Assembly: GCA_963377175.1 (NCBI GenBank)
Contig: CAUJNA010000525.1
Coordinates: 1 to 64,000 of the forward strand
Length of the DNA stretch: 64,000 bases
Source of the DNA: Effrenium voratum
Taxonomy: Eukaryota > Sar > Dinophyceae > Suessiales > Symbiodiniaceae
Direction: 5' to 3'
This document shows, in pieces, positions 21,737 to 30,441 of this stretch (positions are counted from its first letter, which is position 1; each line of letters opens with the position of its first letter). The translations under genes were made by a program, and so were the position numbers. The notes under the pieces are model-generated. The model made no database searches, was not told the DNA's origin, and was given only the letters and a program-made list of their open reading frames with translations.

Positions 21737-22837
21737 GCGCGGTAGATATGACACCTTTGGGGCCACAGGTCAATTTGTTGAAGCGCAAGCGCGATTGCGA
21801 CGGGCCGTGTTAGAAGCCCGAACACCATCCGGCCGACTATAGCGGGCTGGTTTCTTTGAACAGTGTCTATAGATTCCACAGCGCGCAGCGGTGAGCGTGA
21901 AGTTGAAAATGTGCTCTCTCATATCCGGGTGAGCTTGATGGGCTCTATGTTTGCAGCATGGCTTGCGGGGCACAATTCTCTCGTCTCGCCCGGCGAGCGC
22001 TGCATTCTCTTCCAAAGACAGCTGCGAGCTTGGCGCCTCTGCAGCTGTTGCGCACGCAAGGTACGTTCTCAACGCCTATATAGGGCGCAGACGTTTCTAT
22101 ATATCTCATGCGCACGCTTGTCTGGCGGCAGTGGCGCGGCGGCAGCGTTGTTCTTGATCAGAGATGCATTGCTATCATCATCGCCCAGCATCTAGTTTTT
22201 TACAAGTCATTATATTACCATCCTGTTTATTATCTGGATTCCTCCCGTGCGCTTCTGAGGCCTCATATAACGTTCTCAGACCTTCACTGCGCATGCAAGG
22301 GTGGAACGCTCGCGGCTATACTGCCTGCAGAGCAGATGGCAGCGTGAAAGCGCGCCTGATCATGCGACGTTGAACATGATGAAGAATTAACAAAACCATA
22401 TAGATATATCCCAAGCGGTGGCGTGGATTTGTAGGTGTGAGGCGTCGCCAAGGACAAACAAACAGACAGACGAACGGAATGCGTCTATAAATATATAGGG
22501 TCAGAGACGTTCCAGACGTCTTAATTTTCAGTACCGCGCCAAGAAAACATGACAAAGGCCAACAAATGCAACAAATAAAGCAGCCACCAATGAATATAGC
22601 TAAGAAACAAATAAACACAACCACCAATGATTCAAACAAAATGCAACACAAGAGGCTAGTATGCCCAGCCGCGATAGGCCTACCGGGGAACCCCGCGGGA
22701 TATAAATAGGGTAACGCGCCATAGCAGCTGGCCTCCTGGGCTTGGCGTGGAAGAGCTGCCGGAGTGGTTGGTGGACTCGGGCTCTGCCCATATATTGCAT
22801 GCGTGTAGACACGCACAGATACATGGATACTTGTCTT
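21737..22837. other. No gene recognised
   Basis: The region holds AT-rich stretches and short open frames without motifs. It precedes the 22-bp satellite. Confidence 0.5.
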
Positions 22838-22994
22838 ATAAGTTCAACCGTCGGAGTTAGCAAGTTCAACCGTTGGACTTAGCAAGTTCAACCGTTGGAC
22901 TTAGCAAGTTCAACCGTTGGACTTAGCAAGTTCAACCGTTGGACTTAGCAAGTTCAACCGTTGGACTTAGCAAGTTCGACCGTCGAACTTAGTA
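22838..22994. repeat. 22-bp tandem satellite, about 7 copies
   Basis: The unit CAAGTTCAACCGTTGGACTTAG is exact at 22861, 22883, 22905, 22927 and 22949. Diverged copies stand at each side. There are no spacers, so it is not a CRISPR array. Diverged TATAAGTT-rich units continue to about 23165. The same motifs occur at 9380-9780. Confidence 0.9.
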
Positions 22995-23352
22995 ACCCCA
23001 ACGATTAAACTTATCGCCGAGTTATATGTTCTTATAACTTGTGTTATAACACCGACGCGTGTTACTTATGGTTGAAGTTATGTAACTCGAACATAAGTTC
23101 GACGCGCGTACTCTTTCGTAAGTAGCGCAACCATGGTTATAAGTAGACAAGCACTTATAAGCCCAACCGACCATCCAAGTATGCGAGACAACTCGACAGA
23201 TAATAGATATTCATGTTTCTGCTGTAGATTCACTGAAGTTAGCACAGGCTCAAACCCCGCAGAAGTCATTGCAGGTCCCACATTTCAAGCAACAAAGAGC
23301 AGAAAACAGTAATGAGCCAAATAGCGAAGCATTACATTGAAGCAGTGCAACC

Positions 23353-24090
23353 ATGAATCAACCCTGCCCGTGCCGGTGTCACATACCTCGTGTTCAACAG
23401 CTGTCAGAGGCAGTCCGCAACAAAGATTGCAACCAAGCGGGCCACATGCTCCGCAATGGATGCTGGAAGATCTTGGCTGCGACAGACGGATGGGATGTGA
23501 TTGACGAGCTTGCAGATGATTTTGTGGAGGTGAGATGCGCAAGGGTGCAAGCGACTCTTTGCAGAGCAGAAGCTACGCGTACAGCCGAGTTCCAAAATCA
23601 CTCAGCGCAAGATGACGTGCCGCAAGTGCAATACCGCTGCAAAGCGCGCTATGCCAAGGATGCAAAGGACGTTGTTGTTCTTTGGTCAAAGAGCCTGACG
23701 ACGCAAAACCATGCAGAGCCTTGGCTAGTTGCATGGCGCTCCTGCCCACTCCTGGAACTGCATTTTTCCTTTCCTAGCTGCAAAGCAACAAGCGTGGAAA
23801 TCCGATCAGCATTGAGCGGGTGCAACATTGCGTTGAAGCTACCATACCTTTTGTGTGAGAGAGACAAGGCAGATACCTACAGACTTATCCGCGGGCACTT
23901 GTCAGCCCAGGGCTGGATGGAAACGAGCACCATCCCGTGGTTCCTTATCTTTATCAGTCCTCGCAGCATTCATCGATCCTTTGCGGTTGTAGCCTGGCAT
24001 GCCAAGCGTCAGCACCGCATCCCATCTGAGGACGCTAGAGCGTCTGGCTCGAAGACCCATAGAGTGCTTGATAGTTTGACAAGTCCCTAA
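23353..24090 (+). CDS. Hypothetical protein, 245 aa
   Basis: An intact frame from ATG 23353 (MNQPCPCRCHIPRVQQL) is Cys-rich at the start and has many Cys and Trp residues later, but no recognised domain. A 245-codon frame could arise by chance here, and no repeat or frame bias supports it strongly. It ends 15 bp before R2. Confidence 0.3.
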   Translation: MNQPCPCRCHIPRVQQLSEAVRNKDCNQAGHMLRNGCWKILAATDGWDVIDELADDFVEVRCARVQATLCRAEATRTAEFQNHSAQDDVPQVQYRCKARYAKDAKDVVVLWSKSLTTQNHAEPWLVAWRSCPLLELHFSFPSCKATSVEIRSALSGCNIALKLPYLLCERDKADTYRLIRGHLSAQGWMETSTIPWFLIFISPRSIHRSFAVVAWHAKRQHRIPSEDARASGSKTHRVLDSLTSP

Positions 24091-24104
24091 GTGACCAGTC
24101 TGCC

Positions 24105-24217
24105 GAGCAAACTCGTCCACGGCCTGCAGATGTGTAGCAAAAAATAAATAGACTCGCCAAAGGCGGCAGCTGTCTGTGCATCGAGTTTGTCTGGGGGAGA
24201 GGCTTCGTGATCGCAGC
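24105..24217 (+). repeat. Repeat R2, 113 bp, shared with 9208-9318
   Basis: It aligns along its full length with R1, the main differences being single bases and a 2-bp change after GTGTAGCAA. It immediately precedes a run of short + strand ORFs starting at 24241. Confidence 0.8.
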
Positions 24218-24240
24218 GCCGCGCGCGGCTCGATGGGGGG

Positions 24241-24540
24241 ATGGGAAGTGCGGCTAGCGGGAGCATGTCGAACGGCTGGCAGCCCCACTGCGTGGCGGCC
24301 GAAGAAGACACAACGGGCTGGAGCCCGGCGATGTGGGAAGACTTTTACGAGCACTGCCGCGAGTTGGAGCGCGACATCCTGGCGGGCAAGCACGGCGACC
24401 TGCTGCTGCCGGGCGGCCGCATTTTGCCCGTCCTGAAGCCCAGGCAAGCGGAAGCCCAGCCCTGGCAGGCCGAAGGCCAGCCAGCCCCGAGACACCCGCT
24501 AGAAGAAGGCAGCGCGAGCAGAGAGCGCAAAGCCGCATGA
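24241..24540 (+). CDS. Small hypothetical protein, 99 aa (first ORF of the cluster after R2)
   Basis: ATG at 24241, with a second ATG at 24265 (MSNGWQPHCVAAEED). The first half (WSPAMWEDFYEHCRELERD) looks like a folded helical segment. The second half is Ala/Gln/Glu-rich. It starts 23 bp after R2. No family is recognised. Confidence 0.45.
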   Translation: MGSAASGSMSNGWQPHCVAAEEDTTGWSPAMWEDFYEHCRELERDILAGKHGDLLLPGGRILPVLKPRQAEAQPWQAEGQPAPRHPLEEGSASRERKAA

Positions 24541-24679
24541 GCGCCTGTGGAAGGGGGAACTTCCGCGCGAGAAAGCTGCGGGCAGCTGCCTGCTCGCATG
24601 AGTTTCTGCAGTCTATTGCCACGCGCCTGCTGCCTGTCCGCAGCATTTTTTGCTCGCAGCCAGCGAAAGTAAAGCTGCG

Positions 24680-25024
24680 ATGAAGCGGCCAGCGACAAGA
24701 GGCGGGGTCGCCGGGGCAGCGGCGAGCGGGGGACAGGCGAAGCAAAAGCAAGGCCAGCGCACGCAGAAGAAGCCAGCAGCGGCGCAGAACCAGAAGCTTC
24801 CCGAGCCGTTGCGTCGCCGCGTGGACTGGAGCCGAGTGACGGCCGCGCAGCTGCTGGAGTGCCGCGAAGACTATCAGGACGCGAAGGCTTACAATGCGGG
24901 GCATGGCCACGGCGTGCCAAGTTACAGGGAGTACGCTCGCAGCCACTTCTTGGCCACGCAGCGCGCCCAAGACCTCGAGCCCGAAGCCTTGCGGCAGCAC
25001 TTAGCTGGGCGCGGCCGGCCGTGA
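24680..25024 (+). CDS. Small hypothetical basic protein, 114 aa
   Basis: ATG at 24680 (MKRPATRGGVAG) opens a Lys/Gln-rich basic start. A compact C-terminal half follows (DWSRVTAAQLLECREDY and SYREYARSHFLA). A basic tail joined to a folded segment suggests nucleic-acid binding, an inference from composition only. Confidence 0.45.
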   Translation: MKRPATRGGVAGAAASGGQAKQKQGQRTQKKPAAAQNQKLPEPLRRRVDWSRVTAAQLLECREDYQDAKAYNAGHGHGVPSYREYARSHFLATQRAQDLEPEALRQHLAGRGRP

Positions 25025-25201
25025 GACTGTAGAGCTTTTTCTCCTGCGGGGCAAGCCGAAGGCCAGCCTCTCTGCGCAGAGTGTCCGTGGCTCTAAAGGA
25101 AAAAATGCGTTGGCCACAGACACAAACGACCGAGGTCTCTTCACGTGCTGTGTGGCCCGCTGCGTGTCTCTTTCAGGGTGCCACAGCGTAGTTCTTGAGC
25201 C

Positions 25202-25551
25202 ATGAGCGACTTTCCCGAGCTCGACCTCCAAGCGTGCTCGCAAAGAGAGTTGCTGGTGCTCTGCCAAGCCGCGCGGCTTCGACTATTCCGGGGGTATCGC
25301 ATGCATGCGGGCAACAGCACGGACGGCTCCCGAGCGAAAAGAGATTCCGGCTTGTGTGCAACACCATCTGCAAAGACAGGACCTACGTCGTGAACCACCT
25401 GGAGGAAGAGATCTACCGGATGCTCCTGAGAAACATCAGCGCCATGTCGCAGGACCGCGTGGAGTTTCATCGCATGTGTGACGACGTCCGCGCGGAGCTG
25501 GACTGGATCGACCCCCATTTGACCCCGATAAGAGGCGATTCGCCTAGGTGA
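25202..25551 (+). CDS. Small hypothetical protein (probable frameshift near 25340)
   Basis: ATG at 25202 gives MSDFPELDLQACSQREL, ending in that frame at 25393. The neighbouring frame from about 25340 reads LVCNTICKDRTYVVNHLEEEI and FHRMCDDVRAELDWIDPHL to a stop at 25551. Together they would make about 115 residues. No family is recognised. Confidence 0.4.
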
Positions 25552-25677
25552 GCGGCCAGCGAGTGTGCGAGCCGTGCGAGGAATTCTGCCAACCAGTTCT
25601 GCTACTGCACACACGGAGCCCTCAGGCTTGTGCCGGAGACTTTGAGCTTTGCTAGGGCATGTTCTTTGGAAGTCATC

Positions 25678-26350
25678 CGGGCTAAAGCTGCCCGCGTGCG
25701 CGAGCCTCCCGCGCAGCGGAGCTACAAAAAGGCGCTGTGCGCAGACAGTAGCAACGTCACACTATTCGCGGGTCTGAATCTTGGACGGGCGGATTCGGTT
25801 AGACGGGGTGTGGCCAGAGGTCCACTCGGGGGCAAGCCGAAGGCCAGCCCGGCCAGCAGCACCGCCTCAAGCCGCTGACTGTGACCGCTGCCATTTCAGG
25901 CTTGGCCGCGGCTGAGGCGCTTGAAAGCTTTTCAGTCCGCTGTCGGTCAGATCTGCCGGAGTAGTTCGGGCGAGACTTGCGTCAGCCCCTTTGACGCACG
26001 AAGCTCTCGCGCTGGTGCCTGTGTCTGACACGTTGAAGGAGGATGACGTGGGGAGAAGCGGGAGCAATTCACGCACAGGTCTTTGAGCTGTGCGTATGGC
26101 TCCCACTTACACTTGCCACAGCCATCCCTCACTTTATGCCACGTAGACAAAGACAAAGACGAGGAGCCGCTGTGCTTCTACCAGAAGTTTGCAGTGTGGC
26201 GAAGCCCGGGCTAAAAGCACTCTCGCGCATCTAGCGCGCCTCGAGCATCGTGGGCAGTGGAGCTACAAAAAGGTGCTTTGCCAGGCAATAGCAACGTCAC
26301 GCTATTCGCGGGTCTGAATCTTGGACGAGCGGATTCGTTTGGACGGGGAG
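25678..26350. repeat. Pair of about 135-145-bp direct repeats, plus an inverted piece at 26475
   Basis: 25678-25810 and 26207-26350 share GGAGCTACAAAAAGG and CTATTCGCGGGTCTGAATC in the same order. The string CGCGGGTCTGAATC returns in reverse complement at 26475-26505. The 396 bp between the direct copies (25811-26206) has no recognised gene. Confidence 0.75.
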
Positions 26351-26609
26351 TGCTGCTAGCCGAGTTTCTGTTGAGTAGGTCAGCCACAAAGCAAAGCCGA
26401 GCACCGATGCCTAGCAGTGTTTTTCTTTGCAGGCCAGCCACGAAGCAAGTCCAACCACCGATCCCGCGCCAATTGATTCAGACCCGCGAATAGTGTGGCG
26501 TTACTTTTCTGCTTTGCAGGCAAGCGAGAGAGCGGCGGATCATATTGTATGTGTGACTTGCCTGCAGCATTGTTGTGTCGTAGCAAGGCGTGCGACGCCA
26601 TTCCGCGGG

Positions 26610-26870
26610 ATGGGGCGCCGTAGCAAAAGGCCGAAAATGGACGACCCAACACAGTATATCTTCGTGGAGATATCGCCTTGTATAGTGTCTGAGTATTGCA
26701 GCAAGGTGCGCGAGCGACTGGGCTTGTCGCCCGAGTGGCTCACGCAGCTTAGCAGCTGCCTGAGCTGTGGCAAGATGCGAGGCCTCTACAGAGGGCCCGA
26801 GGATGAGACGGAGTTTCGACGACTGGGCATGTGCGAGGCATGCAGACACATTTTGGAAGCCATCGACTAG
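26610..26870 (+). CDS. Small putative zinc-ribbon-like protein, 86 aa
   Basis: ATG at 26610 (MGRRSKRPKMDD), with an alternative at 26637. It has a basic start, then YIFVEISPCIV and two Cys pairs, CLSCGK and CEACR, about 28 residues apart, as in a four-Cys zinc-binding fold. No family is recognised. Confidence 0.5.
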   Translation: MGRRSKRPKMDDPTQYIFVEISPCIVSEYCSKVRERLGLSPEWLTQLSSCLSCGKMRGLYRGPEDETEFRRLGMCEACRHILEAID

Positions 26871-26871
26871 C

Positions 26872-27075
26872 ATGTATGTGAAGTGGGCGCAATGCACAAG
26901 CCTGACATACTCTGGACTACAGATGGCCGAGCGGCTGGTTATTTTGAGCCAGGTGCGAGGCGCGACGCACGGCAACGCTGCCCAGCTGGCCGACATGGTG
27001 CGCGTGTCGACAGGACAGCGTGAGTTGCTGGAGCCTTTCGTTGGACACAGGCCAGACCCCAGCCGTTGGCAGTGA
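26872..27075 (+). CDS. Small hypothetical protein, 67 aa
   Basis: ATG at 26872 starts 1 bp after the stop of the preceding ORF. The product (MYVKWAQCTSLTYS...LADMVRVSTGQRELL) has no recognised motif. The close spacing is the main argument for it. Confidence 0.35.
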   Translation: MYVKWAQCTSLTYSGLQMAERLVILSQVRGATHGNAAQLADMVRVSTGQRELLEPFVGHRPDPSRWQ

Positions 27076-27148
27076 TGGCTTCCTGATTTAGCGGAGTACG
27101 AAGCGTGCAGAGTTTGAAGCGTGGAAAAGAGTCAGAGAGCCTTGCGTC

Positions 27149-28234
27149 ATGCGAATGCGAATCAGGGGCAGGCCTATTGAGAGTGACATGGCGCATGTAA
27201 AATCTTTTTGTTCGTTCGTGGCTAGGATTTTTGTGGCTCAAAGCATGGAGGAAGCTTTTGCAACCAAGTATGTGCTCGCGCTGTCCGACAGCACCGGCAA
27301 CGGATATGCTGAGTACGGCTCCAATGTGGTGAAGATGTCGTCCAGCGAAACAAAGCATGTGCTGATTCTCGGCCTTGGCGCGAGTTTGATTCATGCCTCC
27401 AAAGGCAACAGGCATATCTTGAAGAAGCTTCTCTGCACCTGGGCTGGCATCGCCGACTCGTACTACGAGATGAAATGCCGTGATCAGCTTTTGCGCAAGC
27501 GCGTTGGGCTGAGCGTGGCCCCTGCGCGTGACGCTGTGCGTGTCGACCAAGAGTGCAAGTTTACCCCTTTACATCAGGCCCGACGCGCCTGGCGAGTGAA
27601 AGAGTCCAGCTCCACCATCAGGTCCATGGAGAAAGCCTGGTTTGAGAAGGACGGCATGCCTTTGTTCACCCCGCTCGGCATCGGCAGTGGCTTGCACTTC
27701 TGGGGATCCATGGAGCGCAAAAAGGAGATTTTCAACGACCTGATGGAGCGAGTGGCCCGAGACTGCGAGCCCGCGTCCGCGGAGCTTTACATCCTCGTGT
27801 GCGCGGGGTGGAACTTGGTGCCAGGCCCGTGTGAGGATGCTGGCGCGGCTGAGAGGATGGCCAGGCTGCACGCGGAGCAGCAGCTATTGACGTTGCTGCA
27901 GACAGAGGCAGTGACATTTCGGGATGTGCTGCAGATGTGTCATCTGTGGTCGGATATGCCGCTGACTGCCAACCTATGGTCGCAGCTCGCGTGCTGCTCC
28001 TCTCCGCTTTGGTGGCTTTCGAGGCGCGTGATCCAAGATTGCGGCTGCTCGGCGGAGATCTTCTGCCCTGGATTCTACCGGGAGTTCGCAGGCGAGGAAG
28101 AGCAGTGGCAGTTCCTGCAGCGGAGGCTTCCCATCTCCAGCCTCAGAGCAGCACGCAAGGAGCCGGGTGCGATCGCTGCGCTGTGGCGATACATGGAGTT
28201 GTTTACGTGTCTGGCAGCCAGAGCCTTGGAGTAG
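27149..28234 (+). CDS. Hypothetical protein, 361 aa
   Basis: An intact frame runs from ATG 27149 (MRMRIRGRPIESDM). It has even amino-acid composition, with Trp-, Cys- and Leu-containing helical stretches (MAHVKSFCSFVARIF, FRDVLQMCHLWSDM, WWLSRRVIQDCG). No signal peptide or catalytic motif was identified. It is the longest ORF of the cluster and the most likely core protein. I do not recognise it. Confidence 0.55.
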   Translation: MRMRIRGRPIESDMAHVKSFCSFVARIFVAQSMEEAFATKYVLALSDSTGNGYAEYGSNVVKMSSSETKHVLILGLGASLIHASKGNRHILKKLLCTWAGIADSYYEMKCRDQLLRKRVGLSVAPARDAVRVDQECKFTPLHQARRAWRVKESSSTIRSMEKAWFEKDGMPLFTPLGIGSGLHFWGSMERKKEIFNDLMERVARDCEPASAELYILVCAGWNLVPGPCEDAGAAERMARLHAEQQLLTLLQTEAVTFRDVLQMCHLWSDMPLTANLWSQLACCSSPLWWLSRRVIQDCGCSAEIFCPGFYREFAGEEEQWQFLQRRLPISSLRAARKEPGAIAALWRYMELFTCLAARALE

Positions 28235-28395
28235 AGCTGGGTCTTTGGCTCCGGGACAAGCAGCACAAGCTCGGGATTCAGATGCAATGGGCCTGCTGGG
28301 AGCGAGCAAGACTGGGGTGCTGCCGCAGGCGGCGTGTGTAATCCGCCCTTTTTGGTGGCCAGGGGCTGATAGTGTGTGCCCCGCGCCACCCATTG

Positions 28396-28704
28396 ATGGC
28401 CGAGCTGGCACACCACGTGATCCACCCGGCGACGTCAGGAGCTGGCATCGGGCGCAGCCTCCGCGATCGCCTGCAGGATGAGATTTGCAGGTTTGACCCC
28501 GAGAGGCTGAGCCCAGGCTGGCACATCAGCAAGGCGTACGGCCTCGTGGACTTGGCGGAGTTTCGCAGCCATGGCTTCGCGACCACTACTTGGCGGTCAG
28601 CAGAGTCGCCCGCAGCTGGCGCAGGGTTGGAGAGATGGTGCCAGCTCAGGTTTCCCTGCATGCCGTCGCAGGAGTCTCAGGACGAAGTCCGGAGAGAGGC
28701 TTAG
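28396..28704 (+). CDS. Small hypothetical protein, 102 aa
   Basis: ATG at 28396 (MAELAHHVIHPATSG) leads to IGRSLRDRLQDEICRF and WHISKAYGLVDLAEF. The 3' end overlaps the direct repeat at 28677. No family is recognised. Confidence 0.4.
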   Translation: MAELAHHVIHPATSGAGIGRSLRDRLQDEICRFDPERLSPGWHISKAYGLVDLAEFRSHGFATTTWRSAESPAAGAGLERWCQLRFPCMPSQESQDEVRREA

Positions 28705-28740
28705 TCCGGAGGAAGTCGTGTCAGGACGAAGTCCGGAGAG
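28677..28740 (+). repeat. 20-bp direct repeat, 44-bp period
   Basis: TCAGGACGAAGTCCGGAGAG occurs at 28677-28696 and 28721-28740. Each contains a small GGAC/GTCC hairpin. Confidence 0.85.
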
Positions 28741-28938
28741 TGGCCTAGGACGCAGAGCGGAATTGAGCCAAGCAGGCTGCTCGCTCGCAATTCGCGAGAT
28801 TGGAATTGAGCATCAGCACCTTTAGCCAGAGAGTCATGCTTGTGAGACCAAGGAAGAAAAACAGGCTTGCAGTGCGCGTGTGTCATTTGTTTGTCTTGCT
28901 TTGGTGCAGTAGGCTTGGCATCTTCGACTGCCTGAGTT

Positions 28939-29349
28939 ATGGACTGCGTGGGTTGGCTCAGCTATGGACTGTGCTTCAGCTTTGCTTGGGTAGTGATGCC
29001 TGTCAGCGAAGGGTCTGACTCGGCGCGCAGTCGCAGCACGGACTGTAGTGAGTGGATTGATCTTGGCTCGCAGACCCGCAACAAGGCAGAGCCAGGAGTA
29101 GACTCCTGCCAGCAGCGGCGCGGCAGGCTTGGCCGGGCTCAGGAGGAAGCTTCGATTCGCAAGAGGCTGTTGGACGAGCCGTCGGCTCGCAGAGAAGTGG
29201 AGGCGGCGCAGAGGCGGCAGCGGCAGGGCAGGTCGCGCGGCGCAGAGCAGATGGCCGCGCCGCAGTCTGAGGGCCGCTCTTTCATCAGGCAGCCAAAGGT
29301 CACCGCGCGCAGGCCAGCGCCGCGCAGGTGGTCGCTTGCAGACCTCTAG
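28939..29349 (+). CDS. Hypothetical Arg/Gln-rich protein, 136 aa
   Basis: ATG at 28939 (MDCVGWLSYGLCFSF) gives a hydrophobic start and then a long Arg/Gln/Glu-rich region (RKRLLDEPSARREVEAAQ) likely to be helical and disordered. The family is unknown and the confidence is low, because the composition alone could come from a GC-rich frame. Confidence 0.3.
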   Translation: MDCVGWLSYGLCFSFAWVVMPVSEGSDSARSRSTDCSEWIDLGSQTRNKAEPGVDSCQQRRGRLGRAQEEASIRKRLLDEPSARREVEAAQRRQRQGRSRGAEQMAAPQSEGRSFIRQPKVTARRPAPRRWSLADL

Positions 29350-29498
29350 GCGGAGACCTGGCGGTTGAGATGCAGGTGTTGCGCCTTAGTGAGGCCGGCC
29401 GGGTTTCTAATCTTGTGTGTTGCAAATAGCGTTTCGAGCGGGGGTGACTATTTTTCATTGCTCGTGAGGAGCGCCTGGCTCCCGTGGCGCGCAAGGTG

Positions 29499-30302
29499 AT
29501 GGAGCTCTACACGAATCAGAAGGGCAAGGACAAGACGGAGTACAACGATCTGCAGGTGCAGTGCCTGGTGGGCCAGGGGCTGGTGTTTCCGCAGGCCTAC
29601 GATGCCCTGACATGCGTATGGTGCCGCAAGCAAGAGAAGCTCTTCAGGCTTCAGTCGCTGGCGGCAGTGTTTCAGCACTTCAAGAGCCAGAGTCACGTCA
29701 GGTCACAGGACGACGGCGGAGTCACTCACACGCATCCCGCCCCGCAAGAGCAGCAGCCGCAGGTGGAGCAGGAGCAGGAGCCGACAGACAAGGAGCCAGT
29801 CAACGACCCGGCGAGCTCCGGTCTGGAGTGGTTGAGCGACAAGCATCTCCCCACCAGTGATGAGCTCATAGAACTCTCCAAGGAGCAACAGGAAGCAATT
29901 TTGGGTGGATCGGGCGACTTGTCCTTCAATATGTCTCCGTGGATTCGAGCTCTCGTCAGCATTGTGTACGACTTCAACTGGCCGGTCATTAAGGACATGC
30001 TTTTTATGCCTTTTTTTTTGTGTGCTTTTTTTGGACCGAAAACCTTGTTTTTTCGCGTGCGCGTTCTTTGTCAAAACAATCCGTTTTTCGGAAGTGTTTT
30101 TTTTGCCGAAAATCTTGGGGAGGGAGGGGGGGGGGAAGAATTTTGGGATGCGCTCTTACTCCGAGGTGGCTTGAACTTGACTTGCGTTGCTGCATGGCCA
30201 AAAGGACCCCAAAGAAGAAAGTCAAGAGGGAAGGGGCGGGATCCGCTTGGGCAGAAACATGCAACTTGGCAGCCTACTGGTTACAATCGTTGGCCACCTT
30301 AG
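29499..30302 (+). CDS. Hypothetical protein with a possible C2H2-like finger
   Basis: ATG at 29499 (MELYTNQKGKDK) leads to CVWCRKQEKLF...FQHFKSQSH, a C-x2-C...H-x4-H arrangement as in BED-type or C2H2 fingers. Next comes a Gln/Glu-rich linker. From about 30000 the DNA is T-rich and repetitive and the frame reads as Phe/Leu/Gly runs. The real coding part probably ends or is spliced near 29998. A BED-like finger would suit a transposon protein, but no transposase domain is visible. Confidence 0.4.
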   Translation: MELYTNQKGKDKTEYNDLQVQCLVGQGLVFPQAYDALTCVWCRKQEKLFRLQSLAAVFQHFKSQSHVRSQDDGGVTHTHPAPQEQQPQVEQEQEPTDKEPVNDPASSGLEWLSDKHLPTSDELIELSKEQQEAILGGSGDLSFNMSPWIRALVSIVYDFNWPVIKDMLFMPFFLCAFFGPKTLFFRVRVLCQNNPFFGSVFFAENLGEGGGGEEFWDALLLRGGLNLTCVAAWPKGPQRRKSRGKGRDPLGQKHATWQPTGYNRWPP

Positions 30303-30441
30303 CAGCCGATAAGCAAGAAGCAAAAGGCCGTGCACGCGCAGCTGCTCTCTTTTTTTCCGGCATTGCCCCACGCCAATGGAAAAGAGATACAGCTGGACAG
30401 CGCCAGTGAGACCCCGTCATATGGCAGCTGCCAGGTTTGCC

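Noticed and set aside
22861..22992. Regular 22-bp repeats that could suggest a CRISPR array
   Set aside because: The units are directly adjacent with no spacers, and the setting is eukaryotic.
27225..27245. TTTTTGTGGCTCAAAG as a relic of a dinoflagellate spliced leader
   Set aside because: Only about ten bases resemble the leader end, it lies inside an ORF, and no longer match was found anywhere in the window.
28677..28740. CAGGACGAAGTCC-type repeats as a hammerhead ribozyme core
   Set aside because: The CUGANGA and GAAA core positions and a suitable third stem are absent; only a small GGAC/GTCC hairpin is present.
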